Below, piece by piece: positions 7,851-14,818 of a stretch of 16,855 nt of DNA. How positions within the stretch are numbered: position 1 is the first letter of the stretch; each line of letters opens with the position of its first letter. Origin of the DNA: Pseudomonadota bacterium (GTDB lineage: Bacteria; Pseudomonadota; Gammaproteobacteria; Pseudomonadales; UBA5518). The position numbers were made by a program, and so were the translations under genes. The notes below the pieces were generated by a model that was not told where the DNA came from, ran no database searches, and saw only the letters and a list, made by a program, of their open reading frames with translations. The stretch lies in assembly GCA_963204845.1 (NCBI GenBank), contig CAUJIL010000079.1, positions 1 through 16,855 of the forward strand, written 5' to 3'.

Positions 7851-8935
7851 GGGAGCTCCAGCGCCTGCGCGACGGCCTCGCAGGTGAGTTGGCCACGGTG
7901 CACGTTCAGCCCGTTGCGCAGGTGCTGGTCGTCGGCCAGCGCCCGACGGTAGCCGTGGTCGGCGAGCGCGAGCACGAACGGCAGCGTGGCGTTGTTGAGC
8001 GCGAAGGTCGAGGTGCGCGCGACCGCGCCCGGCATGTTGCTGACGCAGTAATGCACCACGCCGTGCTCCACGTAGGTGGGGTCCGCGTGCGTGGTCGGCC
8101 GGCTGGTCTCGCAACAGCCGCCCTGGTCGATCGCCACGTCGACCAGCACCGAGCCCGGCCGCATCGCCCGCACCATGTCGCGCGTGACCACCCTGGGCGC
8201 CGCGGCGCCCGGAACCAGCACCGCGCCGACCACGAGGTCGGCGCCGGTCACGTGGCGCTGCAGCGCCTCGCGCGTGGCGAAGATCGTGTTCAGCATGCAG
8301 CCGAACTGGAAGTCGAGTTCCTTGAGTCGCTGCAACGAGCGGTCGATGACCGTCACGTGGGCCTCCATGCCCATCGCCATGCGGATCGCGTTGGTGCCGA
8401 CGACGCCGCCGCCGATCACCACCACCTTCGCCGCCTCGACGCCGGGAACGCCGCCGAGCAGCACCCCCGCGCCCCCCTGTTCCTTCTCCAGGCAGTGGGC
8501 GCCGGCCTGGATCGCCATGCGCCCGGCGACCTCGCTCATCGGCGACAGCAGCGGCAGCGTCTGGCCCACGCCGGTCACGGTCTCGTAGGCGATCGCGATG
8601 CAGCCGGAGTCGAGCAGCGCGCGGGTCTGCGCGGGATCGGGCGCCAGATGCAGGTAGGTGAACAGCACCTGGCCCTCGCGCAGCAGGCGGCACTCCTGCG
8701 GCTGCGGTTCCTTGACCTTGACCACCAGGTCCGCGCGCGCGAACACCTCGGCGGCGTCGGCGACGATCTCGGCGCCGGCACGCCGGTACGCCTCGTCGCC
8801 GAGGCCGATGCCGGCGCCGGCCTGCGTCTCGACGATCACGCGGTGGCCGTTATGCGCCAGCTCGCTGACGCTGGCGGTCGTCAGTCCTACCCGGTACTCG
8901 TGGGTCTTGATCTCCCTGGGCACGCCGATCAGCAT
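7820..8935 (-). CDS. ald: Alanine dehydrogenase
   Basis: The 371-residue product matches the usual length of bacterial L-alanine dehydrogenases. It interconverts L-alanine and pyruvate plus ammonium with NAD(H) in the cytoplasm. Visible landmarks are the start MLIGVPREIK with Arg15 in YRVGLT, Lys75 in VVKVKEP, His96 in TYLHLAP, the nucleotide-binding loop VVVIGGGVVGTNA (171-183) and Asp270 in VDVAIDQGG. These correspond to the substrate-binding and catalytic positions known in the family. GGAGG eight bases before the ATG at 8935 favours this start over an in-frame extension reaching 9031. The regulator gene that follows overlaps the last 31 bases. Ald genes are often paired with Lrp/AsnC regulators, so a TetR partner is less usual. 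Function is confidently assigned; physiological direction (catabolic or ammonium assimilation) is not. Confidence 0.95.
   Translation of the reverse strand: MLIGVPREIKTHEYRVGLTTASVSELAHNGHRVIVETQAGAGIGLGDEAYRRAGAEIVADAAEVFARADLVVKVKEPQPQECRLLREGQVLFTYLHLAPDPAQTRALLDSGCIAIAYETVTGVGQTLPLLSPMSEVAGRMAIQAGAHCLEKEQGGAGVLLGGVPGVEAAKVVVIGGGVVGTNAIRMAMGMEAHVTVIDRSLQRLKELDFQFGCMLNTIFATREALQRHVTGADLVVGAVLVPGAAAPRVVTRDMVRAMRPGSVLVDVAIDQGGCCETSRPTTHADPTYVEHGVVHYCVSNMPGAVARTSTFALNNATLPFVLALADHGYRRALADDQHLRNGLNVHRGQLTCEAVAQALELPWIPAAQAIA
7856..7859 (-). promoter_or_regulatory. Ribosome binding site deciding the TetR-gene GTG start
   Basis: GGAG on the minus strand, five bases before GTG at 7850, inside the 3' end of the alanine dehydrogenase gene. 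It is the only well-placed Shine-Dalgarno sequence for this frame and sets the regulator at 218 residues. Confidence 0.55.
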
Positions 8936-8943
8936 CCGGGAAT

Positions 8944-8948
8944 CCTCC
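8944..8948 (-). promoter_or_regulatory. Ribosome binding site of ald
   Basis: GGAGG on the minus strand, eight bases from the ATG at 8935. It fixes the start at the family-typical MLIGVPREI and argues against the longer in-frame extension. Confidence 0.7.
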
Positions 8949-8988
8949 GCGCGGTCGAGGCAAACGCTCTGGTCATCGGTCTGCGCGC

Positions 8989-8994
8989 AGTATA
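8989..8994 (-). promoter_or_regulatory. Candidate -10 element of the ald promoter
   Basis: TATACT on the minus strand (5 of 6 to the sigma70 consensus) lies 53 bases before the ald ATG, in the gap after the CoA transferase gene. No good -35 is visible at 16-18 bases. The place where it should be (about 9012-9017) is inside an inverted repeat, so the promoter may depend on an activator. Confidence 0.35.
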
Positions 8995-9003
8995 GGCAGG
9001 CCA

Positions 9004-9025
9004 CACGCCGCGCGTGACCGGCGTG
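9004..9025. promoter_or_regulatory. Inverted repeat between CoA transferase and ald genes (operator or transcript hairpin)
   Basis: CACGCCG and CGGCGTG are perfect 7-base arms around 8 bases. The element lies 28-49 bases past the CoA transferase stop and just upstream of the candidate ald -10. There is no T-run on the minus strand after it, so an intrinsic terminator is not well supported. An operator covering the ald -35 region is equally possible. GC-rich arms of this length can arise by chance. Confidence 0.3.
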
Positions 9026-9052
9026 CAGCACCCATTCCGGGGTAGGCGCGCC

Positions 9053-10255
9053 TCAGATGGTGCCGTCGGCGCGCAGCGATGCGATCTCGGCTCCGTCGAG
9101 ACCGAGTACGTCGCGCAGCACCTCGTCGGTGTGGCTGCCGACGGCCGGCCCGGGCCACTCGGTGGCGCCGGGGGTGTCGGCGAGGCGCGGCATCAGCGCC
9201 GGGATCTCGAGCGTCTGGCCGTCGACCTCGACGCGCTCGAACAGCCCGCGCGCGCGAAAGTGCGGGTCCGCGCACAGATCGGCGACGTCGTAGATCGGCC
9301 CGACCGGCACCCGCTGGCCCTGCAGCACCTCGAGCACCTCGGCGGCCGGTCGCGCGGCGCACCAGGCGCCGAGGGCGGCGTCGATCTCGGGCTCGCGCGC
9401 GACGCGCCCGGCGTTGTTCGCGAGTTGCGGATCCTCGGCGAGGTCGCCGCGCCCGATCGCGTCCATCAGCCGCCGGAAGATCGAATCGCCGTTGCCACCG
9501 ATCACCACGCAACGGCCGTCGCTGCAGCGGTAGGTGTTGGTCGGCACGATGCCGGTCACGGTGGTGCCGGCCGGCTGGCGCACCACGCCGGCGCCGGAGT
9601 ACTCGGGCACCACTGCCTCGAGCAGGTTGAACATCGACTCGTACAGCGCCACGTCGACCACCTGCCCCGTGCCGGCGGGCAGCGCGTCGCGCGCGCGCAG
9701 CGCGAGCAGGATGCCGAGCACCGCGTGCAGCCCGGCGATGGTGTCGCCGATGCTGAGGTTGGCGCGCACCGGCACCTCGCCCGGAAAGCCGTTCAGGTAA
9801 CGAAACCCGCTGATGCCTTCGCAGACCGACGCGAAGCCCGGGCGCGAGGCGTACGGCCCGTCCTGCCCGTAGCCGGAGATGCGCGCGACGACCAGCCGCG
9901 GGTTCGTGGCCTTCAGCACGGCCGGGGCCAGCCCCCAGCGCTCCAGCACGCCGGGGCTGAAATTCTCGATCAGCACGTCCGAGCGCCCGGCGAGCCGGCG
10001 CACCGTGTCCTGCCCGCGCTCGCTGCGCAGGTCGACCGTGATGCACTTCTTGTTGCGTCCCAGCGAGCGCCACCAGTACGAGGTACCGCCCTCGTCGAGT
10101 ACGCGCCAGCCGCGGATCGGGTCACCGCCGGGCGGCTCGACCTTGATCACCTCGGCGCCGAAATACGCCAGTATCGACCCGCAGAACGGACCGGCCAGCA
10201 ATTGCCCGAGTTCCAGCACGCGCAATCCGGCCAGCGGCCGCGTGGTCGTCGTCAT
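9053..10255 (-). CDS. CaiB/BaiF family (type III) CoA transferase
   Basis: The 400-residue protein is a full-length family III CoA transferase, which moves CoA between carboxylic acids through an aspartyl-CoA thioester. It shows LAGLRVLELGQLLAGPF (8-24), FGAEVIKVEPPGGDPIR (32-48), the RNKKCITVDL block (67-76), VLIENFSPGVLERWGL (94-109) and the catalytic Asp171 in NLSIGDTIAG, which matches Asp169 of formyl-CoA transferase. Near the C-terminus are VPVGPIYDVADL and DPHFRARGLFE, also typical. The substrate cannot be deduced; relatives act on formate/oxalate, carnitine, succinate/benzylsuccinate, mesaconate or bile acids, or are epimerase-like. GGAG eight bases before the ATG supports the start. 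The MFS transporter gene ends 25 bases upstream on the same strand, suggesting uptake of the acid that is then activated. Confidence 0.93.
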   Translation of the reverse strand: MTTTTRPLAGLRVLELGQLLAGPFCGSILAYFGAEVIKVEPPGGDPIRGWRVLDEGGTSYWWRSLGRNKKCITVDLRSERGQDTVRRLAGRSDVLIENFSPGVLERWGLAPAVLKATNPRLVVARISGYGQDGPYASRPGFASVCEGISGFRYLNGFPGEVPVRANLSIGDTIAGLHAVLGILLALRARDALPAGTGQVVDVALYESMFNLLEAVVPEYSGAGVVRQPAGTTVTGIVPTNTYRCSDGRCVVIGGNGDSIFRRLMDAIGRGDLAEDPQLANNAGRVAREPEIDAALGAWCAARPAAEVLEVLQGQRVPVGPIYDVADLCADPHFRARGLFERVEVDGQTLEIPALMPRLADTPGATEWPGPAVGSHTDEVLRDVLGLDGAEIASLRADGTI

Positions 10256-10280
10256 CGGCGTGTCTCCGCACAGCTATCGT

Positions 10281-11516
10281 TCATGTTTCCCCCGCCACGC
10301 GCCCGGCCATCGCCGCGGCGACCACCGAGCCCTGCGGGACGGCGTTGACGTGATGGCTCAGCGGTTGTCCAGCGGCCGCTCCGGTGCGCAACCGGTGCAG
10401 TGCGACCAGCGCGCACACCAGCGCGTGCACCAGCGCGACGAACACCAGGTACGCGCGCGGATCGATCGCCCCCATCAGCCAGGCGACCAGCACCGGCCCC
10501 AGCGCCGACCCGGTCCCGTTGACCAGCAGCACCTTGCTGCTCGCGGCGACCAACTCCTCGCCGCGCAGCACGTCGCCGGCCAGCGACAGGAACACACCGT
10601 AGAGCGGGAACGACAACCCGCCGTAGACGAACATCAACCCGTACACGGTCCACTCCATGCCCGCCGGCAGCACCGCCAGCAGCAGCGCGACCACGCAGAC
10701 CGCGGCGCTCGCCCACAGCACCACCAGCCGCCGGTCCATCCGGTCCGACAGCATGCCGACCGGCCACTGCAGCAGCGCGCTGCCGACGATCGCCGCGGCC
10801 ATGAACCACGCGATCTGGCCGTGCGCGAAACCGGCCTGCAGCGCGTACACGGGGCCAATGGCGTAGAACGCGCCGTAGGTCAGCGAAACCAGCAGGATGC
10901 CGGCGAGCGTGAGCGGCACGCGGCGCAGCAGCACCACGAGCGGGATCGGCACGATCGACTCGTGGCGCGGCGCGGCGCGGCGCGTCAGCGCGATCGGCAC
11001 CACCGCCAGCGAGCACAGCGCGGAAACCAGCACGAACAGCTCGAAACCCAGCGGGTCACCGAGTTGCAGCAGGAACTGTCCGCCGGCCATCGAACCCTGG
11101 CAGACGATGAGGTACAGCGACAGCAGGCGGCCACGGTTCTGGTTGGTCGCCTCGGCGTTCAGCCAGCTCTCGGCGATGATGTAGATGCCGACCATGCACG
11201 CACCGCTCACCAGGCGCACCAGCGCCCAGGCGAGCGGATCGACGAACAGCGCGTGCGCCAGCGGTGCGAACGAGACCAGCGAGGCCAGCGCGGCGAACAC
11301 CCGGATCGGACCGACGCGCGCGATCAGCCGCGGGGTGGACCACGAGCCGAACAGGAAGCCGACGTAGTAGCACGCCAGCACCGCGCCGGTGACCCCGGTG
11401 TCGAAACCCGACAGGCTGGCGCGCACGCCGAGCAGCGTGCCCTGCAGCCCCGCGCCGACCACGATCAGCGCGAGCCCCGCGAACAGCGCCCACAGGGACA
11501 GCACGACGGCACGCAT
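10281..11516 (-). CDS. Major facilitator superfamily transporter
   Basis: From ATG at 11516 this is a 411-residue, strongly hydrophobic protein with about 12 membrane segments and short polar loops, an inner-membrane secondary transporter. Loop 2-3 has the MFS-type motif GFLFGSWSTPRLIARVGPIR, a variant of G-x-x-x-D-R-x-G-R-R, and the second half repeats it as WPVGMLSDRMDRRLV. SGACMVGIYIIAESWLN in the fourth to fifth helix region resembles the YcaD-like MFS subgroup. The Shine-Dalgarno sequence before 11516 is weak, and GTG (11528) or TTG (11540) starts, adding 4 or 8 residues, cannot be excluded. It is divergent from the LLM oxidoreductase and precedes the CoA transferase by 25 bases. Substrate unknown, possibly an organic acid that is the CoA acceptor. 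Confidence 0.9.
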   Translation of the reverse strand: MRAVVLSLWALFAGLALIVVGAGLQGTLLGVRASLSGFDTGVTGAVLACYYVGFLFGSWSTPRLIARVGPIRVFAALASLVSFAPLAHALFVDPLAWALVRLVSGACMVGIYIIAESWLNAEATNQNRGRLLSLYLIVCQGSMAGGQFLLQLGDPLGFELFVLVSALCSLAVVPIALTRRAAPRHESIVPIPLVVLLRRVPLTLAGILLVSLTYGAFYAIGPVYALQAGFAHGQIAWFMAAAIVGSALLQWPVGMLSDRMDRRLVVLWASAAVCVVALLLAVLPAGMEWTVYGLMFVYGGLSFPLYGVFLSLAGDVLRGEELVAASSKVLLVNGTGSALGPVLVAWLMGAIDPRAYLVFVALVHALVCALVALHRLRTGAAAGQPLSHHVNAVPQGSVVAAAMAGRVAGET

Positions 11517-11583
11517 GACACCCGACACCCGTTGTGGCAATGGATCATGCTAGCAGCGCTTGGCCGGCGGCGGCTGTGAGGAA

Positions 11584-11612
11584 TTACCGCGTGCGGAAGC
11601 ATCCGCTACACT
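11584..11612 (+). promoter_or_regulatory. Candidate sigma70-like promoter for the LLM oxidoreductase
   Basis: TTACCG (11584-11589) and TACACT (11607-11612) are separated by 17 bases and lie 44 bases before the ATG at 11656. The -10 is 4 of 6; the -35 is weak (3 of 6). This is a modest call based on position and spacing. Confidence 0.35.
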
Positions 11613-11642
11613 GCGGCCTCCACCATCGGCTCGTGAACCCGC

Positions 11643-11647
11643 GGGAG
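11643..11647 (+). promoter_or_regulatory. Ribosome binding site deciding the LLM oxidoreductase start
   Basis: GGGAG eight bases before ATG at 11656. It supports the start MATDIGRLGVW and argues against the in-frame extension to 11560, which lacks family similarity. Confidence 0.6.
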
Positions 11648-11655
11648 AACACCTC

Positions 11656-12543
11656 ATGGCAACCGATATCGGCCGTCTCGGCGTCTGGGCTTTCATCGAC
11701 AACTTCAGCGCACCAGAGCTCGCGGCCTTCGCGCGGCGCCTCGAGGACTGGGGCTACTCGGCGCTGTGGATTCCGGAGGCCGTGGGCCGCGACCCGTTCG
11801 CGACCATGGGCTACCTGGCCGCGCAGACGCGCTCGCTGGTGCTCGCCACCGGCATCGCGAACATCTACGCGCGCGATCCGATGACGATGCAGGCGATCCG
11901 CAAGACGCTGGCCGAGATGGCGCCGGGCCGAATCGTGCTCGGGCTCGGGGTCTCGCACGCGCACCTGGTGCAGAACGTACGCGGGCACGAATACTCGACC
12001 AAACCGGTGGCGACGATGCGCGCCTACCTCGAGGGCATGGAGAAGGCGCTCTATCTCGGCAAGCAGCCCGCCGAGGAGGCACCGGTGGTGCTGGCTGCGC
12101 TGCGCAGCAACATGCTGAAGCTCGCGGCCGAGAAGACGCGCGGCGCGCACCCCTATTTCGTCACCCCGGAGCACACGGCGCGTGCGCGTACGACGCTGGG
12201 ACCCGACGCCTGGCTGTGCACCGAGCAGATGGTCGTGCTGGACACCGACCCGGCCAACGCGCGCGCGGTCGCGCGCAAGCACATGGCGATCTACCTCGGG
12301 TTGCCGAACTACCAGAACAACCTGCGCGAGTACGGCTTCACGGACGCCGATTTCGCCGACGGCGGCAGCGACCGCGTGGTCGACGCGATCTGCGCCTGGG
12401 GCACCGAGGCGCAGTTGCGCGAGCGCATCGCCGCGCACCATGCGGCCGGCGCCAACCACGTCTGCGTGCAGGCCTTCCGTCCCGACGGCGAGATGGGTCC
12501 CGACGAGCGCGCGCTGGAGCTGCTCGCGCCTGGACGCGGCTGA
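11656..12543 (+). CDS. LLM-class (luciferase-like) F420/FMN-dependent oxidoreductase, TIGR03620-like
   Basis: The 295-residue protein is a bacterial luciferase-like monooxygenase fold (TIM barrel), expected in the cytoplasm. It has IGRLGVWAFID (5-15), ELAAFARRLEDWGYSALWIPEA (split at 21-42), LATGIANIYARDP (63-75), and MAPGRIVLGLGVSHAHLV (88-105), all conserved in this class. The C-terminal GTEAQLRERIAAHHAAGANHVCVQ is the usual last barrel turn. Cofactor (F420 or FMN) and substrate cannot be decided from sequence alone. The family is best known from actinobacteria but related genes occur in marine and soil gammaproteobacteria. It is divergent from the MFS transporter and 111 bases before the WS/DGAT acyltransferase, with a hairpin between, so joint transcription with the latter is uncertain. 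Confidence 0.88.
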   Translation: MATDIGRLGVWAFIDNFSAPELAAFARRLEDWGYSALWIPEAVGRDPFATMGYLAAQTRSLVLATGIANIYARDPMTMQAIRKTLAEMAPGRIVLGLGVSHAHLVQNVRGHEYSTKPVATMRAYLEGMEKALYLGKQPAEEAPVVLAALRSNMLKLAAEKTRGAHPYFVTPEHTARARTTLGPDAWLCTEQMVVLDTDPANARAVARKHMAIYLGLPNYQNNLREYGFTDADFADGGSDRVVDAICAWGTEAQLRERIAAHHAAGANHVCVQAFRPDGEMGPDERALELLAPGRG

Positions 12544-12569
12544 CCCCGCGCGCGGAGGTAATCACACGC

Positions 12570-12602
12570 CCGGGCGCTGCAAATTGCCATGACAGCGCCC
12601 GG
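12570..12602 (+). other. Strong hairpin between the LLM and WS/DGAT genes (terminator-like or regulatory)
   Basis: CCGGGCGCTG and CAGCGCCCGG are perfect 10-base arms around a 13-base loop, 27 bases after the LLM stop. No T-run follows, so it is at best an atypical terminator. The loop holds TTGCCA (12584-12589), resembling a -35, but the only -10-like sequence (TAACAT, 12613-12618) is 23 bases away, too far for a standard promoter. Confidence 0.45.
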
Positions 12603-12654
12603 CCGGCGTGGTTAACATGCCGCCGAAGGGAGTCATCACCACGGGATTACGACC

Positions 12655-14406
12655 ATGCGCCAGCTCGGAGTCATCGACGCCGCGTTCATCAACCTCGAGA
12701 ACCCCACGGTCCCGCAGCAGATCGGGGGACTCGGCATCTACGATCCGTCGACCGCGCCGGGCAAGTTCGTGCGCTTCAAGGACGTGCTCGCGAACTTCGA
12801 GCAACGCCTGGCGAATCTGCCGATCTTCCGCACGCGCCTGGTCGAGGTGCCGCTCGGGCTGGATCGCCCGTACTGGGTGCTCGACCCGCACTTCGACGTC
12901 GAGTTCCACATCCGCCACATTGCGTTGCCCAAGCCCGGCGACTGGCGCCAGCTGTGCATCCAGGTCGCGCGGCTGCACTCGCGCCCGCTCGACATGAGCC
13001 GCCCGCTGTGGGAGGCCTACATCATCGAGGGGCTGGACAACATCCCGAACCTGCCTCCCGGCTGCTTCGCGGTCTACACCAAGATCCACCACTCGCTGGT
13101 CGATGGTGCGGGCGGCCAGAGCTTCATGGCCGCGATCCACGACCTCGAGCCGGTGCCGTCGCACAGCGGTGAGTCGCACGAGCCCCCGGCGCGCTTCGCC
13201 GACGTGCAGCCCTCGGACGTGCGCCTGCTCGGCCAGACGCTCATGAAGGCGGGACCGCGGCTGTGGTCGTACACCAAGGGCATGGCGAAGATCGTGGGCG
13301 GTGTGGGCTCGATGGCGAAACGCATGCTGAGCGAGGAACTGCCGCCACTGCAGATAACCGCGCCGAAGAGCCGTTTCGACCAACCGGTGGGGCACAACCG
13401 GGTGTTCGAGGCCCGCGAGTTCCTGCTGTCGGAGTTCAAGGAACTGAAGAACGCCGCCGGGATGACGATCAACGACATCGCGGTGGGAGTGGTGGCCGGC
13501 GCGATGCGCAAGTACCTGATGGCGCACAACGAGCTGCCGGCGGAATCGCTGTGCGCCTCGATGCCGGTCAACATGCGCTCGCGCGTGGGCGAGACCGGGG
13601 ACAACAACCAGGTCGGCGCGATGAGCGCCATGCTGCACACCGACATCGAGGACCCGATCGAGCGCCTGCAGGCGATCAAGAAGAGCCTCGACGACGCCAA
13701 GGCGTACATCGACACGCCGCTGACGAACATCGTCAGCCTGCCCGGCGCGATTCCGCCGGCGATCGCCAAGCCACTGACCCGCATGTACGTGCGCAACAAG
13801 CTCACGCGGCACATGCCGATGGGGCAGGCCACCGTGATCACGAACGTTCCGGGGCCGCCCTTCGACCTCTACTGCGCCGGCGCGCGCATGGTCAGCTATT
13901 ACCCGCTGGGACTGATCAACCCCGGCCTCGGGCTGTTCCATGCCGTGTTCAGCTGTGGCGGCAAGATCGCGATCTCGGTGCTCGGCGACCGTGACCAGAT
14001 GCCCGACCCCGAGTTCTACCGCGCCTGCCTCGACGCCGCGTACGAGGAACTGCGTGCGGCGCTGCTCGGCAGGAACGCGCAGGCGGTGGGCTCGCGCAGG
14101 AAGCAGCGCGTGACGAAGGCGGTGAAGGCGCGAGCCACCGCGGCAAGAACGCAGGCGGTGGCCGCCAGGGCGAAGGCAGGCGCGACCCGGGCGAAGGGCG
14201 CGACGATCCGGGCGAAGGCAGCGAAGGCAGCGAAGAGCAGCGCCAGGACCGTGACGGCACGCGCGAAAACGAAAACCGCGCCCGCCGCGAAGGCCGGAGC
14301 GAAATCAGTGCCCGCGCCCAGGTCAGGCGGCCGGCGTGTCCGCGCAGCCGCTGCAACCGCTGCAACCGCTGCAACCGCTGCGCCGGAGGCTGCGAACGCG
14401 TCCTGA
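12655..14406 (+). CDS. WS/DGAT (wax ester synthase/diacylglycerol O-acyltransferase) with basic Ala/Lys/Arg-rich tail
   Basis: The 583-residue protein carries the WS/DGAT domain (about 1-472), which esterifies fatty alcohols or diacylglycerol with acyl-CoA to make storage lipids, usually at the inner membrane. Catalytic HHxxxDG is KIHHSLVDGAGG (143-154) with His145, His146 and Asp150. Also present are NDIAVGVVAGAMRKYL (273-288), the PVNMRSR block (304-310) and TNVPGPPFDLYCAGARM (396-412). Family members are usually about 450-500 residues. Here about 108 extra residues (476-583) are almost only Ala, Lys, Arg, Thr, Val, Gly, Pro and Ser, resembling histone H1 or AlgP/PhaF-like tails (TRAKGATIRAKAAKAAK), ending in Ala-Ala-Thr triplets. 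The Shine-Dalgarno sequence is weak (GGGA about nine bases upstream). It converges on the CoA-binding protein gene with 18 bases between stops. The tail's role is unknown; DNA, granule or polyphosphate binding are guesses. Confidence 0.92.
   Translation: MRQLGVIDAAFINLENPTVPQQIGGLGIYDPSTAPGKFVRFKDVLANFEQRLANLPIFRTRLVEVPLGLDRPYWVLDPHFDVEFHIRHIALPKPGDWRQLCIQVARLHSRPLDMSRPLWEAYIIEGLDNIPNLPPGCFAVYTKIHHSLVDGAGGQSFMAAIHDLEPVPSHSGESHEPPARFADVQPSDVRLLGQTLMKAGPRLWSYTKGMAKIVGGVGSMAKRMLSEELPPLQITAPKSRFDQPVGHNRVFEAREFLLSEFKELKNAAGMTINDIAVGVVAGAMRKYLMAHNELPAESLCASMPVNMRSRVGETGDNNQVGAMSAMLHTDIEDPIERLQAIKKSLDDAKAYIDTPLTNIVSLPGAIPPAIAKPLTRMYVRNKLTRHMPMGQATVITNVPGPPFDLYCAGARMVSYYPLGLINPGLGLFHAVFSCGGKIAISVLGDRDQMPDPEFYRACLDAAYEELRAALLGRNAQAVGSRRKQRVTKAVKARATAARTQAVAARAKAGATRAKGATIRAKAAKAAKSSARTVTARAKTKTAPAAKAGAKSVPAPRSGGRRVRAAAATAATAATAAPEAANAS
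14350..14381 (+). repeat. In-frame 9-base tandem repeat at the end of the WS/DGAT gene
   Basis: GCTGCAACC is present three times exactly (14350-14376) with a partial fourth copy (GCTGC), encoding Ala-Ala-Thr repeats. Together with looser repeats of CGGGCGAAGG around 14190-14230 it shows that the basic tail grows by short tandem duplication and may vary in length between strains. Confidence 0.85.
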
Positions 14407-14424
14407 GCGCTCGCGCGCGCCGGA

Positions 14425-14796
14425 TCAGAACGTTCCGGTGCGCAGCAGCACCAGCGTGCACGCGTCCTGGGTGGCGATGCCGGCCGAACGCAGGACCACC
14501 TCCAGCTCCGGGTTCTCGGTGCCCGGGTTGAAAATCACGCGTTTGGGCCGCAGCGCGAGCAACTGCTCGCGCTGGGTGCTCGATACCGCGGGACGCACGT
14601 AGACCGTTACCGTATCCACCGCCGCGGTGATCGCGCCGAGCTCCGGCACCGCAGCGTCCCCGTCGATGGTCCGCTCGCGCGCACTGACCGGCACGACACG
14701 ATGGCCGTGCTCCTTGAGCAGCTGTTGTGCCTTGAAGGCATAGCGCTCGGGGTCCGCGCTCGCGCCCAGGATCGCCACTGTTTCACCACCGCTCAT
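14425..14796 (-). CDS. YccU-type CoA-binding domain protein
   Basis: The 123-residue protein is a single Rossmann-like CoA-binding domain. It starts with VAILGASADPERYAFKAQQL (7-26), typical of the family (GAS, then P-R-S/Y), then the strand GHRVVPVS (31-38), and ends with the conserved PKRVIFNPGTENPEL block (84-98) and DACTLVLL. Homologues such as E. coli YccU are small cytoplasmic proteins that may bind CoA or a nucleotide; their function is not established. An excellent ribosome site (AAGGGAGGT, six bases before ATG at 14796) fixes the start. It lies 22 bases after the dehydrogenase-like gene and is the last member of the cupin-dehydrogenase-CoA-binding set. It converges on the WS/DGAT gene. 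Confidence 0.88.
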   Translation of the reverse strand: MSGGETVAILGASADPERYAFKAQQLLKEHGHRVVPVSARERTIDGDAAVPELGAITAAVDTVTVYVRPAVSSTQREQLLALRPKRVIFNPGTENPELEVVLRSAGIATQDACTLVLLRTGTF

Positions 14797-14818
14797 CGCG
14801 CAACCTCCCTTGCGTTCG

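Noticed and set aside
5184..7952. Open frame of 922 codons on the plus strand, antisense to the cytochrome operon and regulator
   Set aside because: Its product is Arg/Ala/Val-rich with no recognisable domain. It mirrors real, domain-bearing genes on the other strand. Long antisense frames are expected in DNA this GC-rich.
7851..8693. Extension of the TetR-family reading frame far upstream to give a 499-residue protein
   Set aside because: The added part is the out-of-frame shadow of ald. GTG at 7850 with its own ribosome site gives a normal TetR length.
8936..9031. N-terminal extension of alanine dehydrogenase by 32 residues
   Set aside because: The family begins at MLIGVPREI, and a strong GGAGG precedes the ATG at 8935. 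The extension would also run through the candidate promoter.
9879..11579. 566-codon plus-strand frame rich in His, Arg and Gln, antisense to the MFS gene
   Set aside because: Composition is that of a complement shadow, with no family features, and the minus-strand frame encodes a clear membrane transporter.
11560..11655. N-terminal extension of the LLM oxidoreductase by 32 residues
   Set aside because: It has no family similarity, overlaps the likely promoter, and a good ribosome site precedes ATG 11656.
12584..12618. Promoter for the WS/DGAT gene from TTGCCA and TAACAT
   Set aside because: The spacing is 23 bases, too long for sigma70, and the -35-like part sits in the loop of a hairpin.
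12562..13941. 459-codon minus-strand frame antisense to the WS/DGAT gene
   Set aside because: The plus strand carries the HHxxxDG enzyme; the antisense product has no recognisable motif.
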